The translations under genes were made by a program, and so were the position numbers. Positions 36,501 to 47,239 of a stretch of DNA of 64,000 nucleotides are shown piece by piece (the stretch's first letter is position 1; every line of letters starts with the position of its first letter). This DNA comes from Xylogone sp. PMI_703. Its lineage: Eukaryota; Ascomycota; Leotiomycetes. The stretch spans positions 947,501-1,011,500 of the forward strand of contig JAJTUQ010000009.1 in assembly GCA_021399445.1 (NCBI GenBank), written 5' to 3'. Under the pieces are notes generated by a model, which did no database searches, had not been told where the DNA came from, and was given only the letters and a program-made list of their open reading frames with translations.

Positions 36501-38979
36501 AAGTAATATGTTATTATTTGAATTAAGTATGGATTTTATGAGTCTTTGGTCATACCTTTTGATCTGACGAATACATTAGTAATTATACAGAAAGTGAGTA
36601 ATATGATCTTGAGACTATATTTGGATTGCTTTGTAGTAATATATTTAGATAACATCTTGATTTATTCTAAGATGTTGGAAGAACACAGATAATACGTTTA
36701 TACTATACTTAAAGCATTAATTGATAACAACATAAAGTATAAGCTAGTTAAATGTCAGTTTAACGTGATAAAAGTGAAATTCTTAAATGAAATAGTTTCG
36801 GACAAAAGATTCTGAATAAATCTAGAGAAAGTAAAAGTTATCAAAGAATAGTTTACTCTAAAGATAGTCAAGGAAGTCCAACAGTTTAATGGACTTACCA
36901 ATTACTATAGATATTATATGACGGCTTACTCGAAGATAGTTAGCCTGTTGACAGAATTAACGAAGAAAAATATATCCTTCGTTTGGGAAGAGAGGCAGGA
37001 GAAAGTTTTTCAAGAGGTTAAAGATTAGTTCGACGAAGACCGAATACTAGCTTATGCTAATCCCGAGAAACTATACTTACTAGAAACAAATACCTCAGGT
37101 AAGGCGTTGAGTAGAGTCTTGTCACAAAGGGATGACAAAAAACGTTGAAGGTCGGTAGTCTTCTATTCTCGAAAGTTTATTTTAATAGAGTTAAACTATG
37201 ATATTTACGAAAAGGAACTCTTAGCTATTGTAGATTGTTGTAAGTATTAGAAGGTTTACTTATGTAATGCCAAACATCTATTCGAGATTCTATCGAACCA
37301 TAAGAATTTAACAATCTTTATAACTACTAAAGATCTCAACAATAAATAAGTGTACTGATACGAAACATTAGCATAATACGATTTCAGGATTCGTTATGTC
37401 TAAGGATCAGAGAATGTTAAGGCCGATACTTTAAGTAAGTGATTAGATTACATAAAAAGAAGTTTTAAGCAAGAATTCATTATATTTAAAAAGGAAGGTA
37501 ACACTTTGTGCCTTAATTACGTACAAGTATTAGTGGTCATACAGGTTATTGACGAAGAATGGCTAGAAAAGATTAAGTTAGCTACTGCAAAAGAGAAAGA
37601 AATTTTTAAAAATCCTGAGGCTAGTTAGCTCGAGGATCAGGAATTTCCGGGCATTTGGCTAAAGGACGGGAGAATATTCGTTCCGTTAACAATTGCCCAA
37701 GAGTTTGTGAAAGAATAACATAAATTACTCACATATGGTTATCAAGAAATCACAAAAATCAAGAATAAGTTATAGTAGGAATTCTTTATCTTCAAACTTT
37801 AACAAGAAATTACTAAGGTTGTCAATAACTGTAACATTTGTCACAGGGCTAGAACATCAAGGAAAAAGCTTGTAGAATAATTGATGTCTCTTCAGATACC
37901 AGAAAAGTCTTAGACTTTTATTTCGTGGGATTTCATCATAAGATTACTTTCATCAAGAAGTGTCAATAAACTAAATAAAGATTATTATGACTTAATCTTC
38001 ATTATAGTTAATAAACTTATGAAGTACTTTATCATGTTACTATGGAAAGAAACATAAATGGCCGAGGATTTAGTGGAAATCACAATTTCTAGGGTTATAA
38101 CAGACTATAGTATTCCAGCAGAAATTATTTCGGACAGAGATAAGCTTTTTACGTCAAAATTCTGGGAAATAATCTACAAAAGATTAAGCATCAAAAGAAA
38201 AATTACTACAAAGAGATAGGCTCAGACAGATAATTAAACTGAGCAAGTAAACCAGATTATAGGAGTTTATCTTCGTTGTTACATAAATTACAAGTAGTCA
38301 AATTAGAAAGATCTTTTACCAATGATTTAACTAATATATAATAATGTAAAAAGTAAAACTATTAAAGTTATACTTTTCTTTGCGAATTATGGCTATGAAG
38401 CCCAAACCTACTTCATAAAAGTGGAGGTAAGAAACATTTCCAAGATAGTTGAACAATAAGCAGACGAATTGGAAAAAATTCATAATTGCTTGAAGTACGA
38501 CATCAAATTTGTACAAGAACACATGAAGAAATACTATAATCAAAAATATAGTATAGAACTTGAGCTTGAAGAAAGGGATAAAGTTTATATTATCTGCAGA
38601 TTTATCAAAACAACAAGACCGAGCAATAAATTGGACTAGAAAAAGATTGGATTATATAAAATCAAAAAGAAACTGGGAAATCTGACATATAAACTAAAAC
38701 TCTTTAATATCATGCGAATACACTCAGTATTTTATGTAATCGTACTAGAGAAAGCACTCCCGGGATTGCTGCTAGCTCTAGACTTAAAGCTAGAATGGGA
38801 CCCAAATATAGAATAAGAAGTCGAAGAAATCTTAGACAACAAGTTAGTAAAGAACAAGAAACAATACTTGGTCAGATGGAAGGAATGGGAAGAATACAGA
38901 TGGTTAAATACCTAGGAACCAGAAGAATACCTTATCAACTCTAGTGAGCTCTTGGAGAAGTACGAACAGGCGAAGTAAG
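33561..38979 (+). pseudogene. Gypsy-A gag-pol-chromodomain relic
   Basis: Gag starts at 33561 (MAGESSDLVLKPEEQ) with a conserved VGLPMRFKGERSKFKVF; a stop follows after 89 codons. A Lys/Arg-rich stretch leads to a zinc knuckle CFRCSQAGYRASEY (about 34389-34430), whose His and last Cys are both Tyr. Acidic open segment at 34563-34850. The protease keeps LVDSGNQINLIS at 35691. The RT carries YLDNILIYSK near 36642 (Asp to Asn). RNase H has LLETNTSGKALSRVLSQ near 37079 and YEKELLAIV near 37206. The integrase has CNICHRARTSRKK near 37833, then ISWDFI, IISDRDKLFTSKFWEI near 38130. The chromodomain is NKKQYLVRWKEWEEYRWLNT (about 38855-38910). Stop at about 38977. Nearly every lesion is C-to-T or G-to-A. 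Confidence 0.94.
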
Positions 38980-39441
38980 CTAGGACGGATCGAACGGAAC
39001 ATCGGCATAAGCAAAGAAATTAGTGTCGGAGGGGAAGGCCTCGAAAGGCCTAGCCTCAGCCGGCTGAGTAGTTTCCGATTATTGTGGCCTTTCCTTTTCT
39101 TTCTCTTTCTCGAGCCTCTCTTTCTCCTCAACAGCATCCAGCTTGTCCATGCTCTTTAAACCACGATACAACATCTTTACAACTCAAAAACGAAATTGTT
39201 CCCTCTGACGATTTAACCTTAACAGTTTCGCCTGTATTTCTAAAGCCTTTTTCTGGGTCTCTTCCTACTCCTGAGAAAGTTTCTGTTCTTTAGCCGCTAA
39301 AGCCTCTCAGTCTGCTGAAAAAAGATTATGAATATCACACTTTGTATTATTCTTAGCCTTGATACATTCCCCGTACCGTAAAGAATCTGGAGCCACGAAA
39401 CACGTTAATTTCTTCTTTTTACAACGACTGTAAGAAGACAT
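38941..39441 (-). pseudogene. Gypsy-A antisense ORF: Cys-rich, charged coiled coil, acidic tail
   Basis: Starting from ATG at 39441 on the minus strand, one frame runs 167 codons to TAG at 38941 with five internal stops. Each stop could arise from Trp, Gln or Arg by one transition. The N-terminus has SYSRCKKKKLTCFVAPDSLR then GECIKAKNNTKCD, giving Cys residues at about 7, 14, 26 and 35, reminiscent of a small zinc-binding cluster. A helical segment follows (AAKEQKLSQE, ETQKKALEIQAKLLRLNRQ, MDKLDAVEEKERLEKEKEKE). The tail is FEAFPSDTNFFAYADVPFDP. The frame lies between pol and the 3' LTR and overlaps the last ~36 bases of pol. Homologous frames occur in Gypsy-B and Gypsy-C. Function unknown; DNA or nucleic-acid binding is only a guess from the Cys pattern. 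Confidence 0.7.
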
Positions 39442-39627
39442 TTTAACACTAGAAGTTTGGACTCTTGAAATCAGCTCGGGACGGGCTTTCTTCTTTCTCT
39501 TTCGCACTGCTTCGTTATAACTCTATTCAAGACTACGTTTAGGGGGTATAGTAGAAAGGAAGGAAGAATTAAATTGTTATAAGGACTTTCATGTCCTAAT
39601 TATAAGCTTCGAGACGAAGCTAGGCTA

Positions 39628-39639
39628 AGAAGGGGATAG
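39628..39639 (+). promoter_or_regulatory. Gypsy-A polypurine tract
   Basis: AGAAGGGGATAG directly precedes the 3' LTR; the purine run AGAAGGGGA is the likely plus-strand primer. Confidence 0.7.
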
Positions 39640-40247
39640 TGTCACGACCCCGCAAGGTTGTGACAAACGACTTAAAGTACAAAGCTTCTATAGCCGTCGC
39701 CTTAGTTAAATAAGTATAAGATAAGACAGCTACCAGGGTCCTGGTTATAGTATTGTTAATATTATCATATTACTAGTACTAGCGAAAAGATAGTACAAGT
39801 TCAACATTAGTACTATAAAAAGGGTTGTATAAGCTAAAGGATAATATTATCGGAATTATAGTACTAATCCTTTGATTGTACTAGCTAAGTAGTAATACTA
39901 TCGGAGAAATAGTACTACCTTTCTGCTTGTATTAGCGATTTGCTTGTATGTGCAAAAAGCTAGTACTAACGATTAAACAAGTACCTGGATTAAATAAGCG
40001 GATCCCATGGATCCCATGAATCCCAGGAAGATCGATGGGATCAATGGGACTCGGAGGAAATTCACTCTCTATATAAGTAGATAGAACTCACAGTAGATAA
40101 GAGCTTTATGTTTAACTTAATTGATTTACAGCATACCTGCATTTCATAGTAACTACCCTAAAAGCCTTGTGAAGCTATTCTCTTGCCCTTTACCTTCATC
40201 TATCATTTGAGTGATAGATAACCCCATACCCTTGTAGGAACGTTACA
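39640..40247 (+). repeat. Gypsy-A 3' LTR (608 bp)
   Basis: Same length as the 5' LTR. It differs by scattered C/T and G/A changes, as expected after RIP rather than simple ageing. It is followed by ATGAG at 40248-40252. Confidence 0.95.
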
Positions 40248-40252
40248 ATGAG

Positions 40253-41016
40253 AAACAAAAAACAATACTTGGTCAAATAGAAAGAATAAGAAGAATATAA
40301 ATAGTTAAATACCTAGGAACCAGAAAAACATCTTACCAATTTTAATAAGCTCCTAGAAGAGTACAAACAGGTGAAGCAAGCCAGGATAGATCGAATAGAA
40401 CATTAGCATAAGTAACAAAATCAGTGTCAAAGGGGAAGGCCTCGGAAGGACCAGCCTTGGCCTGATGAGTAATTTCTGCTTACTATAATGCCTTATCTTC
40501 TTTTTGCTTCTGTTCGCTTTTCTCCTTTTCCTCCTTAACATTTAACTTATCCAGAAAATAAAGACTATGGTGAACCATTTTAGTCTTACACTTGTCGAGT
40601 AGACACTATTGCTTTCGTAGGCAGAGAATCTTTATCATAACGTTTTCTTCCTCCTTTTTTAATTTCTTACATTGTTTATCAATAACTTCTTAACCCTTAA
40701 TTAAAATAGCCTTTACATTATAACTAATATACTTTTTTCGAACACATTTTGTGTAACAAGATGACTTATTAAAGTCAACCAAACACTTACAACCTTCAAC
40801 TTCGTAAAAAGAATAAAAAATTATCTCGTCATCAATATTATCAAGATAACGAGTTAAATAAATATATTCATAATCTTTCTTTAACTTTTCAGTGTCTGTA
40901 GATTCAAGTTGACACTTTAGGGACATGATAGGAAGGAAAGAAAGTTTGAATTGTTATAAAATCTTTTATGTCCTAGTTATAAGCTTTAGGACGAAGCTAA
41001 ACTAGGAAAGGGATAG
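40253..41016 (+). mobile_element. Gypsy-B 3' internal remainder after the nested insertion
   Basis: Resumes with the chromodomain codons (NKKQYLVKW-like) exactly where 32923 left off, then the end of pol near 40380 and the 3' untranslated region. A purine tract AGGAAAGGGATAG precedes the 3' LTR at 41017. Confidence 0.9.
40342..40926 (-). pseudogene. Gypsy-B antisense ORF: Cys-rich, charged coiled coil, acidic tail
   Basis: One minus-strand frame of 195 codons from ATG at 40926 to TAA at 40342, with four internal stops. Its N-terminus differs from the Gypsy-A version (MSLKCQLESTDTEKLKKDY) but again has a Cys cluster (GCKCLVDFNKSSCYTKCVRK). A helical part follows (KQCKKLKKEEENVMIKI, LDKLNVKEEKEKSEQKQKED). 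The tail SEAFPFDTDFVTYANVLFDL then SWLASPV aligns directly with the Gypsy-A tail. The shared tail with divergent Cys regions suggests that two variants of one accessory gene are carried by sister families. Confidence 0.7.
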
Positions 41017-41639
41017 TGTTACGACCCTGTAAGGTTATGACAAATAACCTGAGTATAAGGCCCCTATAACTGTTGTTTTAGTTAAATAAGTATAAATTAA
41101 AACAGTTATCAAGGATTTAATAATAGTATTATTAGTATTATTATATTACTAATACTAACGAAAAGATAGTACAAGTTTAACATTAATATTATAAAAAGGG
41201 TTATATAAGTTAAAGAATAATATTATTAAAGTTATAGTATTAACCTTTTAGTTATACTAATTAGGTAATAATATTATCAGGAAAATAATATTACCTTTCC
41301 GCTTGTGCTAATTATTTACTTATATATACAAAAAGCTAATACTAACAAATAAACAAGTATATAACAAATAAGACTAGATAAGATCCCTTGGATCCAAGAC
41401 CAGATAAGATCTCTTAAATCCAGGATTATAGAGATTCAGGGAGATTTAGTCAATAATACATATTATATAAGTAGATAGTTTTACAGTAAATAAGAACTTC
41501 ATGCTTAACTTAATTAATTTACAGCATATCTGCATTTTATAGTAACTACCTTAAAGCCTTGTGAAGATATTCTCTTGCCCTTTACCTTCATCTATCATTT
41601 GAGTGATAGATAACTCTATACCCTTGTAGGAACGTTACA
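41017..41639 (+). repeat. Gypsy-B 3' LTR (623 bp)
   Basis: TGTTACGACC start (C to T at the fourth base relative to the 5' copy) and CGTTACA end. Same length as 27005-27627. Followed by TTATT at 41640. Confidence 0.95.
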
Positions 41640-41644
41640 TTATT

Positions 41645-42219
41645 ATAAACAGAAAATTAAAAAGGTTTAAGATTCTTTTTAGTTATTAAAAAGTATTAAA
41701 TTATTTAACTTTATTTATCTTATTAAATAGGTTAAATCGAAATAACAGTTTAAGATGATGATATAATAATTTAAGAAATTAATAAATATTTAAAAATCTT
41801 TTATATTAAAACCTTTAACATTTATAATATTAATCTTATTATTTATTCTAATAACTATTTTAACTTTAATATTTATAATAAGAGTTCTTTTAACATTATT
41901 ATCATAATAAAACTTTATATAAAACACGTTTAAAATAGTTATAAGTTAATAACTTATTACTTTTTCTTAGTAACATATAACTCTTTTCCTGGTTTCATTA
42001 GATTTAATAATAAATATAATAATATAAAAGGTTATAAAATTATCTGAAAAAGTTATAAAACATTTTATTATTATATGATTAGTTAATTAACTTCTTATAA
42101 CAACTAAATATATAAGTTAATAATTCATTTAATCATATTAAAGCTTTACTTTATAATTTTATACTTTTAAATAAAACTTACTTATAAATTTATTTAACTT
42201 TAAACTAATAATTAAACGT
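41645..42219. other. AT-rich RIPed flank, no gene
   Basis: Very AT-rich and stop-dense. It is the continuation of the pre-insertion site of Gypsy-B. No domain could be read. Confidence 0.5.
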
Positions 42220-42225
42220 ATTATT

Positions 42226-42508
42226 AAGAAAGGGAAGGAGTGAGTATTATGGGAGGTACGTGATCTCTGGCAGCCGGTATGTAGGTATACAACGAATAAC
42301 AACAACAACACCATACAATACGATCACCAATATCGCAATACTGTAGCGATCGTAGCAATCATAAGGGAACCAATCAGAGCTTGTATATCTGTAGAATAAG
42401 AGTGCAAATCGTTGTTGTATTACGATACCGTACGAACCGCTCTATATATAAGATTCAGGGGTTTCGGCGGTAGAACTTCTATTACCCGTGCGCGGATTCC
42501 CTACCACA
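42226..42508 (+). repeat. LTR-like GC island, second member, with ATTATT flanks
   Basis: 283 bp of normal base composition flanked by ATTATT at 42220-42225 and 42508-42513. It shares with 4429-4642 a CCAATCAGA box, GTAGAATAAGAGTG, GAACCGCTCTATATA and the end TTCCCTACCACA, in the same order. The left end AAGAAAGGG does not begin with TG, so the 5' terminus is mutated or shifted by a base. A solo LTR of an otherwise unseen element is likely; a short non-autonomous element is the alternative. Confidence 0.6.
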
Positions 42509-42513
42509 TTATT

Positions 42514-43010
42514 TAATTTAATCTTAATATTATTTAACTTATTAAAATAAATCTAAAACATTATAAAGTCTTGTTTAAACATTAATTAGAAGTTATTAAA
42601 GTTATTAATAATTATAACGTTTATTAAAAGTTTAACTTTTAATAACTTTTTATTTAAAATTTAAAATATAAATATTTATAAAGAAATGTTATATATTATA
42701 AGTTTATATAAATAGAATTTTCATATTATCTAATAAAAATTATAAAAAACTAAATATTAATATGATAAATATAATATTCTTATTGGTTTTTCTTAAAAAA
42801 TTATAGATTTTTAAGTATATTTATTATAATATTACATGATATTATAATTTTTTGGCTTTAAATAATAATTTATAATATAAAAGTTTATTTTAAGAGATGA
42901 AATCTTAAAAAAAATCTATTATTAGTATTAAAATTTAACATTTAATATGTATAATATTATATATAATTTAAAATTTATTAAAAATGATATATTTTATCGA
43001 ATTTTCCAAT
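42514..43010. other. AT-rich RIPed stretch, no gene
   Basis: Resembles the DNA at 41645-42219 in composition. Nothing readable. Confidence 0.5.
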
Positions 43011-45000
43011 TGCCAGGATCTCCCACCCTTAGGAGGTGAAGACTAAGTATCCTCCATGATTTATAATTTGAAAGCATTTGAATAAGGGTATGGTTTGTTA
43101 TTGAATTTTGAAAAGGGGGCGAGGTAAGGCTACATTTAATTCTACGCGAACGCCATACGAAGTGGTCCGTTTGCGGAGGCCCCTACTCTTACAGTTTTAA
43201 ACACACTCTTTTGACTGACTTTAGCCTGCTGCTTCTCTGCATAGTTTGCTCTTGCAACTGAACACTCAAAAGTCCTCTCTTGCACTAGGGTAAACCTCTA
43301 CTGCAGCCACCCCGGCATGAGGCATGTGACATAACAACCTTTCGTCTAAAATGACGTGTTATACGGTGATACACAATCGCTGGATTGGCAAGATTAAGCC
43401 TCCCTGCAAAGTACAAATGAGATGAGGTTGGACTTATAGTTAAGACACAGTGAGCGGCAAAACGCCTAAGTCAACTACAAGCCGCAAATCAGGTCAGTTG
43501 TCATTGAGTCAAAATTGAATTTAGCTTCCTCCGCTAGGAAACGATGAACCGTTGAAAAAGCCATAGATACTTCTTCTTGCTTGTCTTGAGACTTACTAGG
43601 GAAAAATGGTATCGGATAACGGATCCGAGGATTGGTACTTCGAAGCTACGGTGAGGAGTTTATATGTTGCAAGGTCCCCTTGCAGTATTCTATCGTACGA
43701 TACACTATAGTCTCAAGTTCGAGAAGCTTCTGATCACATTCTTAGGGACTCAATAAGTCTGAATTACCATTGTTAGATCTATTTTTGGAAAGCGGTCGCG
43801 GCGCTAGAAGGTATTGCTGCAAGAATAAACGCATCTCATCATGAGCTATGGCCCACCTCATACGGTCCATCCATGGACGAGACGCCATGAAATTCTGGGC
43901 TCCTGTGCCCTAGCCACATCTGAGATTGGCTAAGCTCTCTTGCGGTGTTAGACAGCGTACCGTTCATGGATATCAGCAGACCAGAAAAACTTTCTAAATA
44001 CGAGGGAGAAGGGCTGTTCGTGGGAGTAGATCCATGCTTCCCTCCCTCATCGGAGCAAGGGGTTCATACAAGTACCATAGTCAATGAAGTTGAAGGGGAA
44101 ATATCGATGACATCACCAGTAATTGCCAAATATCTTTGTTAAGTAGACAACCTCTAAGACAGTCTCCTGTTGCTAAAATGACACCACTTAGAGGGTAAAG
44201 TTGGAAGCCAGAATCTGGGTTTATCATAGGATACGAAATTCTCCGGAGAAGAAGGCACACATATGGTTGTGATACATACCTGCATGATTGAAGAATAATC
44301 GAAGTTTATCCTGCGGTTAAATGCACACCCGAGAACTAGCCACTCTGTAAATGCGCTTGACCGTTACACGGATAGAGTAAGCAGAGTTCAAAGCGAGGAA
44401 CAGGAGATTGAGAGATCTGGCATCATGACCAAAACAAGAGAAGCTAACGATACTTTGCCTGTTGTCCAAGAAACTGTTTACAACGTAGGGATTAGTGGCA
44501 AGTCAGGGACCAAGAATGCTACATGACATGTGACTGGTGACCGCCGAGTTCTTCGCTCTGCTGCACCAGCATCTGAGCGATAACCAACCAATGATTGGAT
44601 GTATGTGCGTCTCATATTTATCTACCTAACGTAACTTTGCGGAATATGGTTTCATATCTACGCTAGACATCACAGGAGTGCTTACTAAAGTCTGCATTTA
44701 TCTTGGCCGTTGGCAAGGTGGATATTTGGGATCTTCGCCCTCAGTTGCCTTAAGCATCCCTAGAGTCGGGGCCTCGTATCGAACAAAGTTTACGTAAACT
44801 TCTCACCACGCCTAGACTTCTTTGTGGTCTCCTGAAGTTGAGAAAGGAAATCGCCGAACCAGCTGCCATCAAAAAACACTTGATCCGGCATTGCGGTCGA
44901 CCCCTGATCATCTTACCAGGTAAAGACTGAGATGTCGTATTCAATATGGTTACTTCCATTCCTGTTTACCTACCTGAAGGGCCGAGGTTGGCAATCCCTG
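43011..45000 (-). other. Decayed gene region, family not assigned
   Basis: Base composition is normal. Several minus-strand stretches look like disrupted coding sequence: VFFDGSWFGDFLSQLQE near 44860, SFLDNRQSIVSFSCFGHD near 44450-44510, MNGTLSNTARELSQSQMWLG near 43940, and LLELETIVYRTIEYCKG near 43690. The second resembles the N-terminal domain of BCS1-like AAA proteins, but no Walker motif was found, so I do not claim it. A 65-codon plus-strand frame at 43945-44142 is probably a shadow. A multi-exon pseudogene is likely but unassigned. Confidence 0.3.
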
Positions 45001-45038
45001 AATGCACGAAATCTTACAGAGGTTGTGATCATACCGAA

Positions 45039-45066
45039 CCAATGCTCTCTTGAGCAGTATATAAAG
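45039..45066 (+). promoter_or_regulatory. CCAAT and TATA elements of the isochorismatase-like gene
   Basis: CCAAT at 45039-45043 and TATATAAAG at 45058-45066, the latter 83 bases before the start codon at 45149. A pyrimidine-rich stretch follows, as is common at fungal transcription starts. Confidence 0.55.
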
Positions 45067-45148
45067 GACTCTCCTCGTTCTTAGATGTTTAAGTGCAAAC
45101 AGACATCTTTAACTTTATTCACGCTTTATTTCTTGAAATTCTCAAAAC

Positions 45149-46288
45149 ATGAAGGTCTCACTTCTGGCATCCATTGCTCTTTCAGTACTTAGTACAGCAA
45201 AAGGTAGGTACTCGGCTCTCGTCTCACGGTTCCGTATCTGATCCGTCCAGTAGGATACACCTTCACTCGCCTAAACAAGAGCGATGCTGTACGTTGACTC
45301 CAAAAACTCATACCACGAGATTCATTCCGATTTGTTAACCTTCGCAGGCTCTTCTGGTAGTTGACCACCAGCTTGGACTTTCAACGCTTGTTCGCGACTA
45401 CAACCCAGTTGTATTCAGGCAATCGATCTTGGCTCATGCTGCTCTGGGGGAACTTTTCAATCTCCCGACTATTTTGACTACTTCAGCTGATACAGGTACA
45501 TTCATAGTCTTGTTAACATACATCTCTTCTAAAAAGACATAATTGACTTTAGATAGGGCCAAATGGAGCATTGCCGAAAGAGATCATCGAGGTATGAATA
45601 GAGGTTGGGTGAAAGGAGAAATATAGTCTGACCTTTGGTTTAGATGCATCCTAATGCTCCTTTCATTCACCGCCAAGGCGAGGTAAATACAAAACGTTAA
45701 TCAAGTTTAATCACTACTGAAACCATCGTTAAGGTTGATGCGTGGGACAATCCCGACTTCCGAGCAGCGGTTAGAGCAACCGGAAAGAAGCAAATCATTC
45801 TCGCTGGTATTGTGACTGAAGTTTGTATGTCGTGCTCAAAACTCACAATTTTAGACTTAGTCTAATACAACAACAGGCACTTCTTTCCTCGCTCTTTCTC
45901 TGCGAGAAGCGGGATACGATGTATGGGCTAACACAGATGCGAGCGGCACATTTGACAAAAGGTTAGCCGCTGATGCAAACCGACGAATGGAGCGGGCGGG
46001 TGTACATCTGATGGGCATGTTTGGGATCGCGATGGATCTCATGCGTGATTGGTGATTTGTTTCTTTTTTTGAACCAGAAAGAATGAATGCTGATAATTGT
46101 GAAGGCGAAACACGCCTGGGACCGCGGAGGTCCTCCCATTCCTTGACAAGTAAGTTGATCTCTTCACTGTAGTAGGGGTAAACTGACCTTTGAGCAGGTA
46201 CTTGGTTCCGTATTCTCTCGTGGCTAGGAACCATGGATATGCCATTGAGAATGGAACCCTCGTCCCCGGCGAAGTTCAGATCTTGTAA
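45149..46288 (+). CDS. Putatively secreted isochorismatase-family cysteine hydrolase, nine exons
   Basis: Predicted exons are 45149-45203, 45251-45288, 45348-45495, 45557-45591, 45644-45682, 45734-45824, 45877-46051, 46105-46149 and 46198-46288. The eight introns are 47-61 bp, GT...AG, several with CTGAC or CTGAT branch sites. The exons join to 717 nt, 238 residues, no internal stop. Residues 1-18 (MKVSLLASIALSVLSTAK) form a signal peptide. The fold starts at ALLVVDHQLG with Asp37. HRQGEVDAWDNPDF holds Arg102, and GIVTEVCTSF holds the nucleophile Cys136. Asp/Arg/Cys with this spacing fits the YcaC-like branch. TDASGTFDK and MGMFGIAMDLMRDWRNTPG follow. The C-terminus is ENGTLVPGEVQIL. Secreted members of the wider family cleave isochorismate in some fungi and oomycetes; the substrate here is unknown. 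No RIP-type damage is seen despite flanking repeats, which argues for a living gene. Confidence 0.9.
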
Positions 46289-46952
46289 ACGACTGTTGAA
46301 AGAGGTATTTTCGTTCTGTACAAGGGGTCTGCACGTTGAGGAGGAAGGGTAACAGGTTAACTGGTAATTGCGAACGTCTCCAGAGCGAAATGGAGACTGC
46401 GAAACAAAGCATTTTGTTATTAATATTGGCTACGCAGATATTAAGTGGGAATATGAAAAATTAATTAATCTTAGCAGTGAAATTGAGCAATAAGCTCTGA
46501 ATATAACTTACAAATCCAAGTCCAACTGCTATCATACGTAATAAGAGCTATAGTGTCGTTTTAGTTGTATACAGAGTTATGACCTTAAGTTTCTGATTTA
46601 GGCAATTTGTCTACTATTTTCGGCGATAAAACACATGGTTACTCGAATTTAGTTTATGATCTAGACTTAACTAATAATAATAGTTAGGTAGTTTAGTTAT
46701 TCTTAACATCTTAAAGGATATGTAACTTAATCGTAATCAGTATAATTAGCTTTTAGTTTGTTAATCTTATTATAACTAAGTAGAAATATAAGGATGAATA
46801 CTTATTATTCTTAAAGTATTTTTTACTTTAAGTATTTATTAGTAGAATAATTTCAGAATTAGGTATTTTAACGTTTTCTTATAAATAAATGGTTAGTATT
46901 AAACTTGACTATATGATATATATATTTTGAATTTAAATATTTACTAAATTAT
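46289..46952. other. Flank turning AT-rich, no gene
   Basis: 3' flank of the hydrolase gene to about 46600, then RIPed DNA up to the ATTAT duplication at 46948-46952. Confidence 0.5.
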
Positions 46953-47239
46953 TGTCAGGTGCCAAGGTCGCAGATGGCCAGAATAAGCATTATACATAAC
47001 TCGTAGCACGAGCGAAGCAAGTGTAGACAAGTTACAAACGAGCGATTCAAGGCCTGAGGCTACGAATCGATATATATAAGGAAAACCCCTCTTTTCAAGG
47101 AGGAGCTAGAGTTCAATTTGTATAATATTCTTACGATATAGAGCTATATTCGAGCGATCAATAAAATTATCTTTTACCTCTTTGTGACGTTATATGTATA
47201 TTTAACTACTTCTTCATTCTGTGTAGTAAAACCCTGACA
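46953..47239 (+). repeat. Gypsy-E 5' LTR (287 bp)
   Basis: Its first and last bases form an inverted repeat, TGTCAGGGT-type against ACCCTGACA. It contains TATATATAAGG near 47070. Little RIP damage. Confidence 0.95.

Larger units (their letters stand above)
32924..40247 (+). mobile_element. Gypsy-A: full-length chromovirus nested in Gypsy-B, ATGAG duplication
   Basis: 7324 bp with 608 bp LTRs (32924-33531, 39640-40247) and the perfect duplication ATGAG at 32919-32923 and 40248-40252. The insertion site lies in the chromodomain codons of Gypsy-B. It carries gag, protease, RT, RNase H, integrase and chromodomain on the plus strand, and an antisense ORF beyond pol. It is less AT-rich than Gypsy-B but still stop-ridden, so it inserted later and was RIPed less. 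Confidence 0.97.
27005..41639 (+). mobile_element. Gypsy-B: full-length chromovirus, interrupted by Gypsy-A, TTATT duplication
   Basis: Two 623 bp LTRs (27005-27627, 41017-41639) are flanked by TTATT at 27000-27004 and 41640-41644. The internal region is continuous once Gypsy-A (32924-40247 plus one ATGAG copy) is set aside, giving an element of about 7.3 kb. Plus-strand gag, protease, RT, RNase H, integrase and chromodomain remnants are in Gypsy order. It is strongly A-rich and full of stops, more decayed than Gypsy-A. Confidence 0.96.

Noticed and set aside
44440..44520. Possible BCS1-like AAA N-terminal domain
   Set aside because: Only a short resemblance (SFSCFGHD); no Walker A or B motif in the neighbourhood.
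45857..46234. 125-codon minus-strand frame
   Set aside because: Lies antisense across exons 7-9 and introns of the isochorismatase-like gene; its sequence has no family resemblance and it ignores the splice structure.
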